Shown piece by piece: positions 8,400 through 17,847 of a stretch of DNA of 64,000 nucleotides. Every line of letters begins with the position of its first letter. Positions within the stretch are counted from its first letter, which is position 1. The translations under genes and the position numbers were made by a program. Location of the stretch: the NCBI RefSeq assembly GCF_006402735.1, contig NZ_CP017174.1, positions 62,001-126,000 on the forward strand, given 5' to 3'. Under the pieces are notes generated by a model, which saw only the letters and a program-made list of their open reading frames with translations, did not search any database and was not told the origin of the DNA. The stretch comes from Myxococcus xanthus. Its GTDB lineage: Bacteria; Myxococcota; Myxococcia; Myxococcales; Myxococcaceae.

Positions 8400-8978
8400 A
8401 TCTAGAGAGAGCGCCTTCCAGAGGACCTCCGCGGCAGTCTCGACGTCTTCTTCACTCACCACCTCGCCCCGGCCCGCGCGGCGCACGAGCTCCGACAGCA
8501 CGCCCCACACCATGCACTCATGGAGCCAGGTGCGGCCCTTGGGAAACACCTTCTCGCGCTCGCCATGCTCGAGGACCTCCAGCACCTGCGCGCGCGTCCG
8601 TCCGTCATGCTCGCCCGGTGGGTCCGTGTCCGGATGGTTGTGAAGGAAGGTGAAGCCCACGAGGTGGGGCTGCAACAGCGCCCAGGTCGCGAACTCGCGC
8701 CAGAAGGCGATGAAGACGTCGCGAAAACCCTGCCGCAGCGGGTCGCCATCCGCCATCTGGTAGGCGACGAAACCCGTGTAGGACAGCTCGCGCTCGGTGA
8801 GGGTCCGTATCGCCCTCGCGATGCCCTGCTTGCTGCCGTAGTAACGATACAGCGAGCCCACCGAGAGCCGCGTGGCCCGGGCCAGTTCCGCGGCCCGGAC
8901 GTTGTCGAACCCCCGCTGTGCCAGCAACTCCGCCGCGTCACGCAGCCTGAAAGCGCGCATCTCCGCCAACGTGTACAT
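8400..8978 (-). CDS. TetR/AcrR-family transcriptional regulator with run-on 3' end
   Basis: The first 190 or so residues are a typical TetR repressor: helix-turn-helix at about 17-62 (RGFDNVRAAELARATRLSVG, SLYRYYGSKQGIARAIRTL) and an all-helical ligand domain ending LWKALSLD. TetR proteins should stop here, but the frame stays open to 6957, running antisense through the CpaC-N-like and sigma genes with Pro/Arg/Ser-rich nonsense. In the neighbouring frame a TAG sits at 8404-8402, right after an (AG)4 run at 8404-8411, so a one- or two-base slip in that run probably removed the stop. The coordinates given cover the part supported as coding. A palindrome at 9010-9031 lies just upstream. Confidence 0.7.
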
Positions 8979-9009
8979 CCGCCCGTCCCCCTGTCTTCGC
9001 GGCCGTCGC

Positions 9010-9031
9010 GTGGAAGGAACGTTCCCTCCAC
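9010..9031. promoter_or_regulatory. Palindromic operator candidate for the TetR regulator
   Basis: A 22-base inverted repeat with one mismatched pair: GTGGAAGGAAC facing GTTCCCTCCAC, centred on GGAACGTTCC. It lies 32 bases upstream of the TetR start in the divergent region before the kinase gene. Position and symmetry fit an autoregulatory TetR operator; it could also affect the kinase promoter. Binding is inferred. Confidence 0.5.
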
Positions 9032-9167
9032 GACGACCTGTCTACAGGGAGGGGCTGACACGAGGTGGGAGGTCGGGTCGGCGCGGCAGCGGAGCTGACT
9101 TCGAGGGTGGGAACACTCGGGTGGGCTGTTCGGCGCGGACCCGGGCTGCGATGATTCGAGGTGCGCC

Positions 9168-10604
9168 ATGAACCCGTTGCACCGTCCTCCGATGTCCGCA
9201 TGTCCGGATGAGAACCTGCTCGCGGCCTTCGTCAGTGGCTCGGCTCCCGTGGGGAAGGTGGCGGTGGTGGAAGCGCACCTCGACGGTTGCGCGGACTGCC
9301 GGGCGTTGGTGGCGGTGGTGGCGGCCAGTTCCTCCCTGCCGGGCACGGTCGCCGTTGAGCGTGAGGCGGAGGCGTCCACGCGGTGGGACACGGGCGCGGC
9401 GACGTTGCCGGACGCGCGGGAGGAGCCGGTCCTGCCGCCAGGGACGCGGCTGGGGGCCTATCTGCTGCAGGGCGTGTTGGGCATGGGAGGGATGGGCGTG
9501 GTGTACGCGGCGGATGACCTGCGGCTGGGGCGGCGGGTGGCGCTCAAGCTGTTGAGGCCGCTGCCCGCGGGCGCGCAGGACCAGGGTCGTGAGCGGCTGC
9601 TTCGCGAGGCCCAGGCCATGGCGCGGCTCTCACATCCCAACGTGCTGCCGCTCTTCGAGTTGGGGGCGGCGGAGGGGCACGACTTCCTGGCCATGGAGTG
9701 GGTGGACGGCACGACGCTCGCGGACTGGCTTCGGGAACGCGAGCGTCCATGGCGGGACGTGTTGGATGTCTTCCTGGCAGCGGGAGCGGGGCTGGCCGCC
9801 GCCCATCGCGCGGGGATGGTGCACCGCGACTTCAAGCCGTCCAACGTGCTGGTGGGGCGCGACGGCCGGGTACGCGTCACGGACTTCGGGCTCGCGAGGC
9901 GCGGCACGGGGGCGTCTCCCGAGGCGCCGGTCGGTGTGGGCGAGGGTGCATCGAAGGCCTCCATGCTCACGGAGTGGGGGCAGGCGGCGGGAACGCCGGC
10001 GTACATGTCTCCCGAGCAGCGCGCGGGAAGGGCCGTGGACGCCCGCAGCGACCAGTACAGCTTCTGCGTCGCGCTCCACGAAGCGCTCCACGGTGAGCGC
10101 CCCGGCCACCTCGCTGCCCCGGCCGCACCGCGAACGTCGAGCGTGCCGAGGCGTCTCCGCACCGCGCTGGCGCGGGGGCTCGCGAACGCGCCCGAGGACC
10201 GCTTCCCCAGCATGGAGGCGCTGATGGCGGTGCTCTCCCTGCCTTCGCCGGAATGGGGCCGCCGGGGCATCCTGGCCCTGGCGGGAGCGGGTTCCCTGGT
10301 GGTCCTGGGCGTGCTCCTGTGGAAGCCGTCTTTTCTGTTCCAGTCCGACGCCGCCACGCCGCGAGCCGAGAGGCCCGGGCGCATGGGCGCATCGCCGATT
10401 GTCCTGCGCGTCGGCGACGTGCACGAACTGGCTGTTCCTGGACTCCAGCGCATCGCGGTGGGTGAACCGAGCCTCGTCGAACTCACCGTGCCGCGTCAGG
10501 GCGTGGTGCGTCTGAGGGGGATGGAGGAGGGCATCACGGACCTGATTACGTGGAGTCACGCCGGGGAGATGAAGTCCCGAGTCCTGGACGTCACCGCGCG
10601 CTGA
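9168..10604 (+). CDS. Membrane Ser/Thr protein kinase with zinc-finger motif and extracytoplasmic CpaC-N-like domain
   Basis: 478 residues in four parts. Residues 12-44 carry an anti-sigma-type zinc-finger motif (Cys12, His37, Cys41, Cys44). Residues 95-360 are a Hanks-type kinase: glycine loop GVLGMGGMGVV, Lys127, HRDFKPSN (219-226), DFG (239-241), GTPAYMSPEQ. One membrane helix spans about 367-385. Residues 410-475 are a CpaC-N-like domain (PGLQRIAVGEPSLVEL) homologous to the free-standing protein at 7764. All catalytic residues are present. The predicted topology puts the kinase in the cytosol and the CpaC-N domain in the periplasm. The zinc finger suggests control of a sigma factor, for which 6753-7667 is the obvious candidate. 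ATG 9168 has GAGGT upstream; 9192 is an alternative start. Confidence 0.88.
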   Translation: MNPLHRPPMSACPDENLLAAFVSGSAPVGKVAVVEAHLDGCADCRALVAVVAASSSLPGTVAVEREAEASTRWDTGAATLPDAREEPVLPPGTRLGAYLLQGVLGMGGMGVVYAADDLRLGRRVALKLLRPLPAGAQDQGRERLLREAQAMARLSHPNVLPLFELGAAEGHDFLAMEWVDGTTLADWLRERERPWRDVLDVFLAAGAGLAAAHRAGMVHRDFKPSNVLVGRDGRVRVTDFGLARRGTGASPEAPVGVGEGASKASMLTEWGQAAGTPAYMSPEQRAGRAVDARSDQYSFCVALHEALHGERPGHLAAPAAPRTSSVPRRLRTALARGLANAPEDRFPSMEALMAVLSLPSPEWGRRGILALAGAGSLVVLGVLLWKPSFLFQSDAATPRAERPGRMGASPIVLRVGDVHELAVPGLQRIAVGEPSLVELTVPRQGVVRLRGMEEGITDLITWSHAGEMKSRVLDVTAR

Positions 10605-10606
10605 CG

Positions 10607-10837
10607 TCAGCGTCCGCCGGGAGCCCTGCGTGCCTGGCGGGGCGTTTCCTGTCTCAGCAGCCGGTACGCCTGCTGCCGGTGTTCGCGCAGCGTGGGCAGC
10701 GTGTCCCCGAGCAGCGCTTGCAGCCCGGCGTCGCCGGAGAACTGCTGCTGACCCGCCATCACCTTGGCGATGTCCGCGTCATGGTCGCCCACCATGGCGG
10801 CCAGGAAGGCGCGGTCGAACGTTGTCAGCGGCTCCAC
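10607..10837 (-). pseudogene. DUF4142-like C-terminal fragment
   Basis: 77 residues resembling the second half of DUF4142 proteins, a ferritin-like helical periplasmic family: FDRAFLAAMVGDHDADI, then LPTLREHRQQAYRLL. The usual signal peptide and first helices are absent, and the fragment begins just at the 3' end of the thioesterase gene (10842). A GTG at 10837 could start translation, so a short expressed protein is possible, but truncation by loss of the 5' half is more likely. Confidence 0.45.
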
Positions 10838-10841
10838 ACGT

Positions 10842-11306
10842 CTACTGCTCCGACAGCAGGAACAACGCGTGCGCGCTGGCGATGGGCCGCGTGCGGTCGT
10901 CCTGCCACGCATCCACCCGGACGTTGGCCACGCGCCGGCCCTGGCGGGTGATGAACGCCTTGGCGAAGGTGTCCTGCGGTTTGCCCGAGCGAAGGAAGTC
11001 CACCGTGAGCGAGATGACCTTCGGCACGCGCTCGGTGTTCGTCTGCAGCAGCAGCTCGAAGACGGCGGCGGATTCCAGCAGCGCGCCGAGCGTGCCGCCG
11101 TGCAGGGCGGGAATCAGGCTGTTGCCGATGTTCCTCGGGTTGAAGGCCATGCGGCAGAGCATTTCGCCGGCGAGATTCTCCACGCCGATGCCCATGAAAC
11201 GCGTGTAGGGGATGGCGTCGGTGAGGCGCTTGTACTCGCGCGTCTTGCGCACCTGGCGCACCAACTCGGCGAGGGGAGGCGTCGTGGACTCGGACATGGT
11301 CGTCAT
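10842..11306 (-). CDS. Hotdog-fold thioesterase (PaaI-like)
   Basis: 154 residues. The segment PRNIGNSLIPALHGGTLGAL matches the active-site helix region of small acyl-CoA thioesterases (HGG before the long hot-dog helix, then LLESAA), followed by the strand VPKVISLTVDFLRSGKP. The ATG at 11306 overlaps the TGA of the upstream thioesterase gene (ATGA), indicating translational coupling. A second ATG nine bases later (11297) is the alternative. Probable substrate is an acyl- or aryl-CoA; specificity is not visible. Confidence 0.75.
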   Translation of the reverse strand: MTTMSESTTPPLAELVRQVRKTREYKRLTDAIPYTRFMGIGVENLAGEMLCRMAFNPRNIGNSLIPALHGGTLGALLESAAVFELLLQTNTERVPKVISLTVDFLRSGKPQDTFAKAFITRQGRRVANVRVDAWQDDRTRPIASAHALFLLSEQ

Positions 11307-11755
11307 TCCTCTGTCCGCATGAAGGTGCCCTGGGCGGAAGCCACGGGGTGGCCCGGGTCGCCCTGGTGGACGAGCGCGCGGACGAAGGCCACCTGGCGGG
11401 TGAGCCGGTAGCACTCGGCCACGCAGGTGAGAACGATGCCGGGCCGCGCGGGGCGCAGGTAGTCGATGCGCAGGTCCAGCGTGACGAGCGGGGCGAAGCG
11501 GCCCAGCTTGAGGAACACGGCGGTGCCGCAGGTGGCGTCGATGAGCGTCGTCACCGCGCCGCCGGCGATGACGCCGGTTTCCGGGTTTCCGACGAGGTTC
11601 TCCGCGTAGGGCAGCTCGACGGTGGCCTCGGCGGCGACGACGTCCACCAGCCGCAGCCCCAGCGCGTGATTGTGGGGCACGACGTCGGTGTAGAAGATCG
11701 CGCAGCGCTCCATCCGCTCGGCCTTGTCTTCAGGAAGCGTGAAGTCGTCCGACAT
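11303..11755 (-). CDS. Hotdog-fold thioesterase (PaaI-like)
   Basis: 150 residues. HNHALGLRLVDV, then TGVIAGGAVTTLIDATCGTA (hot-dog helix with GGAVTTLID) and VTLDLRIDYLRPARPG define a PaaI/YbgC-like thioesterase. It is the first gene of a coupled pair with the related protein at 10842-11306; the two may form a heteromer or two specificities from one duplication. ATG 11755 gives the expected length. Confidence 0.78.
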   Translation of the reverse strand: MSDDFTLPEDKAERMERCAIFYTDVVPHNHALGLRLVDVVAAEATVELPYAENLVGNPETGVIAGGAVTTLIDATCGTAVFLKLGRFAPLVTLDLRIDYLRPARPGIVLTCVAECYRLTRQVAFVRALVHQGDPGHPVASAQGTFMRTEE

Positions 11756-11821
11756 GAGGGGCGCGATACCAGATTCAGGGCCGCATGGCGCCCTGTGTTT
11801 TGACGGGGGCCGGAACGCCCG

Positions 11822-12823
11822 CTAGGCGGCCACGGCCGCGGCGCTGGAGAGCTGCTTCCACGCACCGGCAAGCGACGTGCCGATGTCCCGCATCACCGCG
11901 TCATCCGACCAGTAGAAGGGGTGGACCAGGGGTGTCCACGAGAAGAGCGGGCCCGCCACGCGCACGGCGCGGTCCTCCACCGCGGCGTGATAGGCGGCGC
12001 TGAGGGGCTGGAGCGGCCAGGCGAAGACGTCGTCCTCGTCGTGGAAGTTGAGCCACCGTCCGCCAAGCCCCGGATGGTGGCCCGCCAGCTCCGGCGCGGG
12101 GACCTGCACGGGCTGGTCGAGCTCCGCGTGGGGATAGCGCAGGCTCCACAGGGCCATGGGACTGCCCAGCGTGTAGAAGTGGCTGAGCGTCTCGCCACGC
12201 TCCAGGGGCGAGCTGCCCTGGGCCGCGCGCACCGTCTCCTCGATGATGTCCCGCCCGGCCAGTCGCTGGGCCTGCAAGTCATAGAAGTAGTTGCTGGCGA
12301 TGACGCTGCCCAGGCTGTGCGCGATGACGCAGAGCGGAGCGGTGTCACCGGCCTGCTGGCGCAGGCGGCCCAGGGCCTCGGCGACCTTGCGGTGGATGCC
12401 CGTGTAGACGTCCGGGTCGGCGGGGTTCGTCTGGTAGGCGATGATGTCGCCCACGAAGTGCACCAGCATCCACCGCAGGCCGGGGTAGCGCAGGTCCATG
12501 CCGCGCAGGGACGGCCGCATCAAGCGGAGCATCATCGGCACGAGCGCGGACTCGTGACCCTGGTTCACCGTGCGCACGCTGTCATAGAGGGATTTCCAGT
12601 AAGCGTCCGCGTCGGCCGAGGCGTAGCGGGCGAGCAGGTCCTTCTCCGCACCTTCCAGCACGGAGGCCCAGTTCACCGTCTCGACGGCGAGTGTGTCCGG
12701 CCCGGCCCCCGCGTGCTGCGCGAAGTGCTGGCGCAGCAGGCGCACGGCGGTGTCGTAGAGACCCGGGTCATCCACTTCAATGCCGTGGATGACGAGCACG
12801 GCGAGCTTCTGACGCGTCTGCAT
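11822..12823 (-). CDS. Alpha/beta-hydrolase-fold protein, lipase/esterase-like
   Basis: 333 residues. The N-terminus AVLVIHGIEVDDPGLYD is the first strand and oxyanion-type loop, and VIAHSLGSVIASNYFYD holds the nucleophile elbow (HSLGS). LNFHDEDDVFAWPL probably supplies the acid, and a late His (VHPFYW) may complete the triad. There is no signal peptide, so it is probably cytoplasmic. ATG 12823 has GGGGGAG six bases upstream. The reading frame continues far upstream antisense to 16678, but that part is a shadow of the amidohydrolase gene. It is divergent from the gene at 12986. Confidence 0.75.
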   Translation of the reverse strand: MQTRQKLAVLVIHGIEVDDPGLYDTAVRLLRQHFAQHAGAGPDTLAVETVNWASVLEGAEKDLLARYASADADAYWKSLYDSVRTVNQGHESALVPMMLRLMRPSLRGMDLRYPGLRWMLVHFVGDIIAYQTNPADPDVYTGIHRKVAEALGRLRQQAGDTAPLCVIAHSLGSVIASNYFYDLQAQRLAGRDIIEETVRAAQGSSPLERGETLSHFYTLGSPMALWSLRYPHAELDQPVQVPAPELAGHHPGLGGRWLNFHDEDDVFAWPLQPLSAAYHAAVEDRAVRVAGPLFSWTPLVHPFYWSDDAVMRDIGTSLAGAWKQLSSAAAVAA

Positions 12824-12985
12824 GGAGACTCCCCCCTCGGAATCAGTGCTGCTCGACGGGCGTGAGCTTACACGGCCCGGAAGAGGCTCGCCTGTTCGCC
12901 TGTTCTCGGCCGGCATCCAACAGCCCCTTGGGGCCGGATAGTCTCCGGCACCCGACACACGGTTTCTTCCTGATGAGGACTTCTG

Positions 12986-15900
12986 GTGAAACGACTGACC
13001 TCCTCCCTCCTCGCCGTCCTGCTGATGCCCGCCGCGCCGATGGCCGCGCAGCAGGCTCCGGCGAAGCCTCCCGCGGTCCGGCAGGACCCGCCACGGCCGG
13101 CACCCGACACGAAGGACGCCGCGCGCGACGCGGCCCGCGCCGCCGAGGTAGACGCCCCGCGTCCGCCGTCCGGTGAGGCCGCGCAGAAGGCGGAGAAGGA
13201 AGGGGGAGACACCTGGAAGGTGGACGCGCCGGGCTTCCCCGCCCGCCAGGTGAACATCGACGTCACCGAGGGCACGTGGATGAACGTGGACGTCAGCCCG
13301 CGCGGAGACGAAATCGTCTTCGACCTGCTGGGGGACATCTACGTGCTGCCCATGGGCGGCGGCGAAGCGAAGGCGCTGACGTCCGGCGTCGCGTGGGACA
13401 TGCAGCCGCGCTTCAGCCCGGACGGCAAGCGCATCGTCTTCACCAGTGACCGGGGCGGCGGAGACAACATCTGGGTGGTGGACCGGGACGGCTCGAATGC
13501 GCGGGCGGTGACGGAGGAGAAGTTCCGCCTGCTCAACAGCCCCGCGTGGAGCCCGGACGGGCAGTTCATCGTGGCGCGCAAGCACTTCACCGCGCGGCGC
13601 TCGCTGGGCGCGGGCGAGGTGTGGATGTACCACCGCGCCGGTGGCGAAGGCGTGCAGCTCACCGAGCGCACCAACGACCAGAAGGATTTGGGCGAGCCCG
13701 CCTTCTCCCCCGACGGACGCCACGTCTACTTCAGCCAGGACGTCTCGCCGGGGAAGAGCTTCGAATACAACAAGGACCCCAACGGCCAGATTTACGCCAT
13801 CCAGCGGCTGGACCTGGAGACGAAGGAAATCGAGCCCTTCATCACGGGGCCGGGCGGTGCCATCCGCCCCACGCCGTCGCGTGACGGCAAGCAGCTGGCG
13901 TTCGTCCGCCGGGTGCGCGCCAAGAGCGTGCTCTACGTCACCGACGTGGCGTCCGGCGCGGAGCGCTCGCTGTACGACGGGCTCGACCGGGACATGCAGG
14001 AGACGTGGGCCATCCACGGCGTGTATCCGGGCATGGCGTGGACGCCGGACAACAAGGCGATTGTCTTCTGGGCGGGCGGCAAGCTGCACCGCATCGACGT
14101 GGCCACGAAGAAGGTGACGCCCATTGCCTTCCGCGTACGGGGCACGCGCACGATTTTCGAGGCCGTGCGCAGCCCGCAGGCGGTGGCCCCCGAGCGCTTC
14201 TCCACGAAGATGCTGCGCTGGGTGCAGGTGTCCCCCAAGGGGGATCGCGTGGTGTACCAGGCGCTGGGCAAGCTGTACGTGAAGGAGTTGCCCGCGGGTA
14301 CGCCCCGGCGCCTGACGAAGCAGGACGACCACCTGGAGTTCTACCCGTCGTTCTCCCGGGACGGGCGCTCCATCGTCTACACGACGTGGGACGACGAGAA
14401 GCTGGGCACCATCCGCGTGGTGTCCGCCACCGGCGGCGAGGGCAAGGTGCTGACGCAGCAGCCGGGCTACTACGTGGAGCCCGCGTTCAGCCCGGATGGC
14501 AAGACGCTGGTGTACCGCGCGTCCGGGGACGGCTACCTGATGCCCGGGCTGTGGAGCCGGAACACGGGCCTGTTCGCCATGCCCGCGGGCGGCGGCACGC
14601 CGAAGCGCCTGGCGCGTGACGGTGAGCAGCCGCACTTCGGCGCGCGCTCGGACCGCGTCTATTTCCTGCACGTGGAGCACAAGGAGAAGGAGGACGTCCG
14701 CTCCCTGAAGAGCATCGGGCTGAGCGGGAGCGAGGAGCGCACGCACCTGACGAGCGCCGAGGCCACCGAGCTGCGCGTCTCCCCGGACGAGCGGTGGGTG
14801 GCGTTCCGGGAGAACTTCAACGCCTTCGTCGTCCCCTTCGCGCTGGGTGCGAAGTCGGCCTCGGTGGGGCCCGGCGCGAAGGCGCTGCCGCTGGCGAAGG
14901 TGAGCCGGGACGCGGGCGAGTACCTGCACTGGTCCGGCGACAGCCAGCGCCTGCACTGGGCGTTGGGGCCCGAGCTCTTCACGCGTGCGCTGAAGGAGAG
15001 CTTCGCCTTCATCGACGGTGCGCCGGAGAAGCTGCCGGAGGCGCCGGAGAAGGGCGTGGACCTCTCCTTCCCGGTGAAGGCGGACGCGCCGGAGGGCACG
15101 CTGGCCCTGGTGGGGGGCCGCGTCATCACCATGAAGGGTGACGAGGTCATCGAGCAGGGCGTGGTGGTGGTGCGAAACAACCGCATCATCGCCGTGGGCC
15201 CGGTGGGCAAGGTGCAGGTGCCGTCCGGGGCGAAGGTGGTGGATGTGAAGGGCAAGACGTTGATGCCCGGCCTCATCGACGTGCACTGGCACGGGGCCAT
15301 GGGCATGGACGGGCTGATGCCCGAGCAGAGCTGGGTGCATGCGTCGTCCCTGGCCTTCGGCGTGACGACGCTGCACGACCCGTCCAACTCCTCGGAGGAG
15401 GTCTTCGCGGCCAGTGAGCTGGCCCGGGCGGGCGGCGTGGTGGCGCCGCGCATCTTCTCCACGGGCACCATCCTCTACGGCGCGTCCGGCGCGGGCTACC
15501 GCGCGCCCATTGAGACGGTGGACGACGCGCGCTCGCACCTGCGGCGGATGAAGGCCATGGGGGCCTTCAGTGTGAAGAGCTACAACCAGCCGCGCCGGGA
15601 CCAGCGGCAGAAGGTGCTCCAGGCGGCGCGCGAGCTGGACATGCTGGTGGTGCCGGAGGGCGGCTCGCTGCTCCAGCACAACCTCACGATGGTGGTGGAC
15701 GGGCACACCGGCGTGGAGCACGCGATTCCGGTGGCGCGCATCTACGCGGACGTGAAGCAGCTGTGGGGCAAGAGCGGCACCGGCTACACGCCGACGCTGG
15801 GCGTGGCCTACGGCGGCGTCTGGGGTGAGAACTACTGGTACCAGAAGACGAACGTGTGGGAGGACGAGCGCCTGTTGTCCTTCGTCCCGCGCCGGGTGGT

Positions 15901-16393
15901 GGATTCGCGCAGCCGCCGGCCGTCCATGCACGTGCCGGACGACGAGTTCAACCACTTCGCCGCCGCCACCGTGGCGCGTGAGCTGAGTGACGCGGGCGTG
16001 AGCGTGCAGCTGGGTGCGCACGGCCAGCGTGAAGGCCTGGCTGCGCACTGGGAGGTCTGGATGTTCGGCCATGGCGGCATGAAGCCGCTGCAGGCGCTGC
16101 GCTCGGCGACGCTGAGCGGGGCGCGCTACCTGGGCCTGGACGGGGAGATTGGCTCGCTGGAAGAGGGCAAGCTGGCGGACCTCATCGTGCTGGATGGCAA
16201 TCCCTTGCAGGACCTCAAGCACAGCCGCTCGGTGCGCTACACCATGGTGAACGGGCGCCTGTACGACGCGGCCACGCTCAACGAGGTGGGGACGCGCCAG
16301 CGCCCGCGCGCGAAGTTCTTCTTCGAGAAGGACGGGAACGAAGGCTGGAGCCCCAAGGCCACGGAGCACACGCACACGCACGCGTGCGACTGA
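12986..16393 (+). CDS. Secreted TolB-propeller (PD40) / amidohydrolase fusion protein
   Basis: 1135 residues. A signal peptide (1-22, ending MAAQQ) and a Pro/Ala/Asp linker precede about 550 residues of repeated PD40/WD40-like blades (RFSPDGKRIVFTSDRGGGDN, AWSPDGQFIV, AFSPDGRHVYFS, AFSPDGKTLVYRA). The C-terminal 400 residues are an amidohydrolase: LVGGRVITMKGDEVIEQG, PGLIDVHWHGAM (HxH metal site) and GSLEEGKLADLIVLDGNPL. It is a periplasmic or outer-membrane hydrolase, with the propeller perhaps holding peptides or polymers. Start GTG 12986 has GAGGA upstream, seven bases away; the next internal Met would cut the signal peptide. Confidence 0.88.
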   Translation: MKRLTSSLLAVLLMPAAPMAAQQAPAKPPAVRQDPPRPAPDTKDAARDAARAAEVDAPRPPSGEAAQKAEKEGGDTWKVDAPGFPARQVNIDVTEGTWMNVDVSPRGDEIVFDLLGDIYVLPMGGGEAKALTSGVAWDMQPRFSPDGKRIVFTSDRGGGDNIWVVDRDGSNARAVTEEKFRLLNSPAWSPDGQFIVARKHFTARRSLGAGEVWMYHRAGGEGVQLTERTNDQKDLGEPAFSPDGRHVYFSQDVSPGKSFEYNKDPNGQIYAIQRLDLETKEIEPFITGPGGAIRPTPSRDGKQLAFVRRVRAKSVLYVTDVASGAERSLYDGLDRDMQETWAIHGVYPGMAWTPDNKAIVFWAGGKLHRIDVATKKVTPIAFRVRGTRTIFEAVRSPQAVAPERFSTKMLRWVQVSPKGDRVVYQALGKLYVKELPAGTPRRLTKQDDHLEFYPSFSRDGRSIVYTTWDDEKLGTIRVVSATGGEGKVLTQQPGYYVEPAFSPDGKTLVYRASGDGYLMPGLWSRNTGLFAMPAGGGTPKRLARDGEQPHFGARSDRVYFLHVEHKEKEDVRSLKSIGLSGSEERTHLTSAEATELRVSPDERWVAFRENFNAFVVPFALGAKSASVGPGAKALPLAKVSRDAGEYLHWSGDSQRLHWALGPELFTRALKESFAFIDGAPEKLPEAPEKGVDLSFPVKADAPEGTLALVGGRVITMKGDEVIEQGVVVVRNNRIIAVGPVGKVQVPSGAKVVDVKGKTLMPGLIDVHWHGAMGMDGLMPEQSWVHASSLAFGVTTLHDPSNSSEEVFAASELARAGGVVAPRIFSTGTILYGASGAGYRAPIETVDDARSHLRRMKAMGAFSVKSYNQPRRDQRQKVLQAARELDMLVVPEGGSLLQHNLTMVVDGHTGVEHAIPVARIYADVKQLWGKSGTGYTPTLGVAYGGVWGENYWYQKTNVWEDERLLSFVPRRVVDSRSRRPSMHVPDDEFNHFAAATVARELSDAGVSVQLGAHGQREGLAAHWEVWMFGHGGMKPLQALRSATLSGARYLGLDGEIGSLEEGKLADLIVLDGNPLQDLKHSRSVRYTMVNGRLYDAATLNEVGTRQRPRAKFFFEKDGNEGWSPKATEHTHTHACD

Positions 16394-16441
16394 GCCCCCA
16401 GGCACCCCCACCCGAGGCGGGCTGGCGCTAGAGTCCGCGCC

Positions 16442-16906
<465 letters not shown>

Positions 16907-16967
16907 GCTCCGTCAGCTGGATGCAGGGACCAGGATTGACCTGTTCCAACGCAATAGGACTGAAGCG

Positions 16968-17546
16968 ATGCTTCGATTTTTCAAGAAGAAGAAGTCGGGT
17001 CTCATCGTGCTCTCGTTGAACGCGCGGCTGCAACCCATGCACCGGGCCGAGTTGGAGGATGCCTTCGACGAGGTTTCCGAAACGCTGGGATTGGGCGCAC
17101 GCGTCACCGGCGGAGGAACGCTGATGGCGCCCGATGGAGAGATCGAGCGTTGCGACATCGACATCGAGCTGGATGACTACTCGCGCGAGCTCGCGGAGAA
17201 GGTTGCCGCCGTGGTGGGGGAGATGCTGGCGCCGAAGGGCTCCGAGGTCATTCTGCCCGACGATGAGGGCTCGATTCCGTTCGGCTCAGATGAAGGGCTG
17301 GGGCTGTACCTGAACGGCACGGACTTGCCCGCGGAGGTCTTTGCCTCATGCGATAGCAATCACGTCCACGACGAATGCGAGCGCTTGCTGGGCGAAGAGG
17401 GCATGATTCATAGCCATTGGCAGGGGCCCACGGAAACGGCGTTCTACATGTATGGCCGCAGTTACGAAGAGATGCTGGCCAGAATCAGTGGATTCATCGC
17501 CGAGTATCCTCTGTGCCAGAAGTGCCGCGTCGTTCGGCTTGCCTGA
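16968..17546 (+). CDS. Conserved hypothetical protein
   Basis: 192 residues, no signal peptide, N-terminus basic and short (MLRFFKKKKSG). It is acidic in the middle, with an ordered alpha/beta pattern (IERCDIDIELDD, EVILPDDEGSIPFGSDEGL) and a Cys pair near the end (CQKCRVVRL). I recognise no family; a standalone immunity- or chaperone-like protein is possible but not supported. ATG 16968 is 61 bases after the macro gene, and a strong hairpin follows the stop at 17570. Confidence 0.65.
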   Translation: MLRFFKKKKSGLIVLSLNARLQPMHRAELEDAFDEVSETLGLGARVTGGGTLMAPDGEIERCDIDIELDDYSRELAEKVAAVVGEMLAPKGSEVILPDDEGSIPFGSDEGLGLYLNGTDLPAEVFASCDSNHVHDECERLLGEEGMIHSHWQGPTETAFYMYGRSYEEMLARISGFIAEYPLCQKCRVVRLA

Positions 17547-17569
17547 TTTGGGAGAAGTCGCACAGAGGT

Positions 17570-17603
17570 GCAGCGGCCGGAGGCACTCACCCTCCGGCGC
17601 TGC
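17570..17603 (+). terminator. Intrinsic-type hairpin after 16968-17546
   Basis: GCAGCGGCCGGAGG faces CCTCCGGCGCTGC across a seven-base loop, a 13-pair stem with one bulged base, beginning 24 bases past the stop. The T-tract is weak, as is common at this GC content. Confidence 0.55.
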
Positions 17604-17847
17604 TGCCATGCGCGCGCTCTTACCAGAGCCAGTGACCGGAGGCTTGCCCGCGGGCGGGCTGTCTCGCAGTCGCTCGACTTGGGCCAACCCACCCCGGCGT
17701 GAAAGCCAATAGGCACCGCCGCGAAAGTATTCGTCAGGGGCTGGAGCGGCCCGTTGTCTGATGTCAGACCCTGCGTCTAATTCTCGCTTTACCTCGAATC
17801 TATCGAGGCAAGGCGAAATGGCCGGGACGGCAACTGGGCAAGACCTC

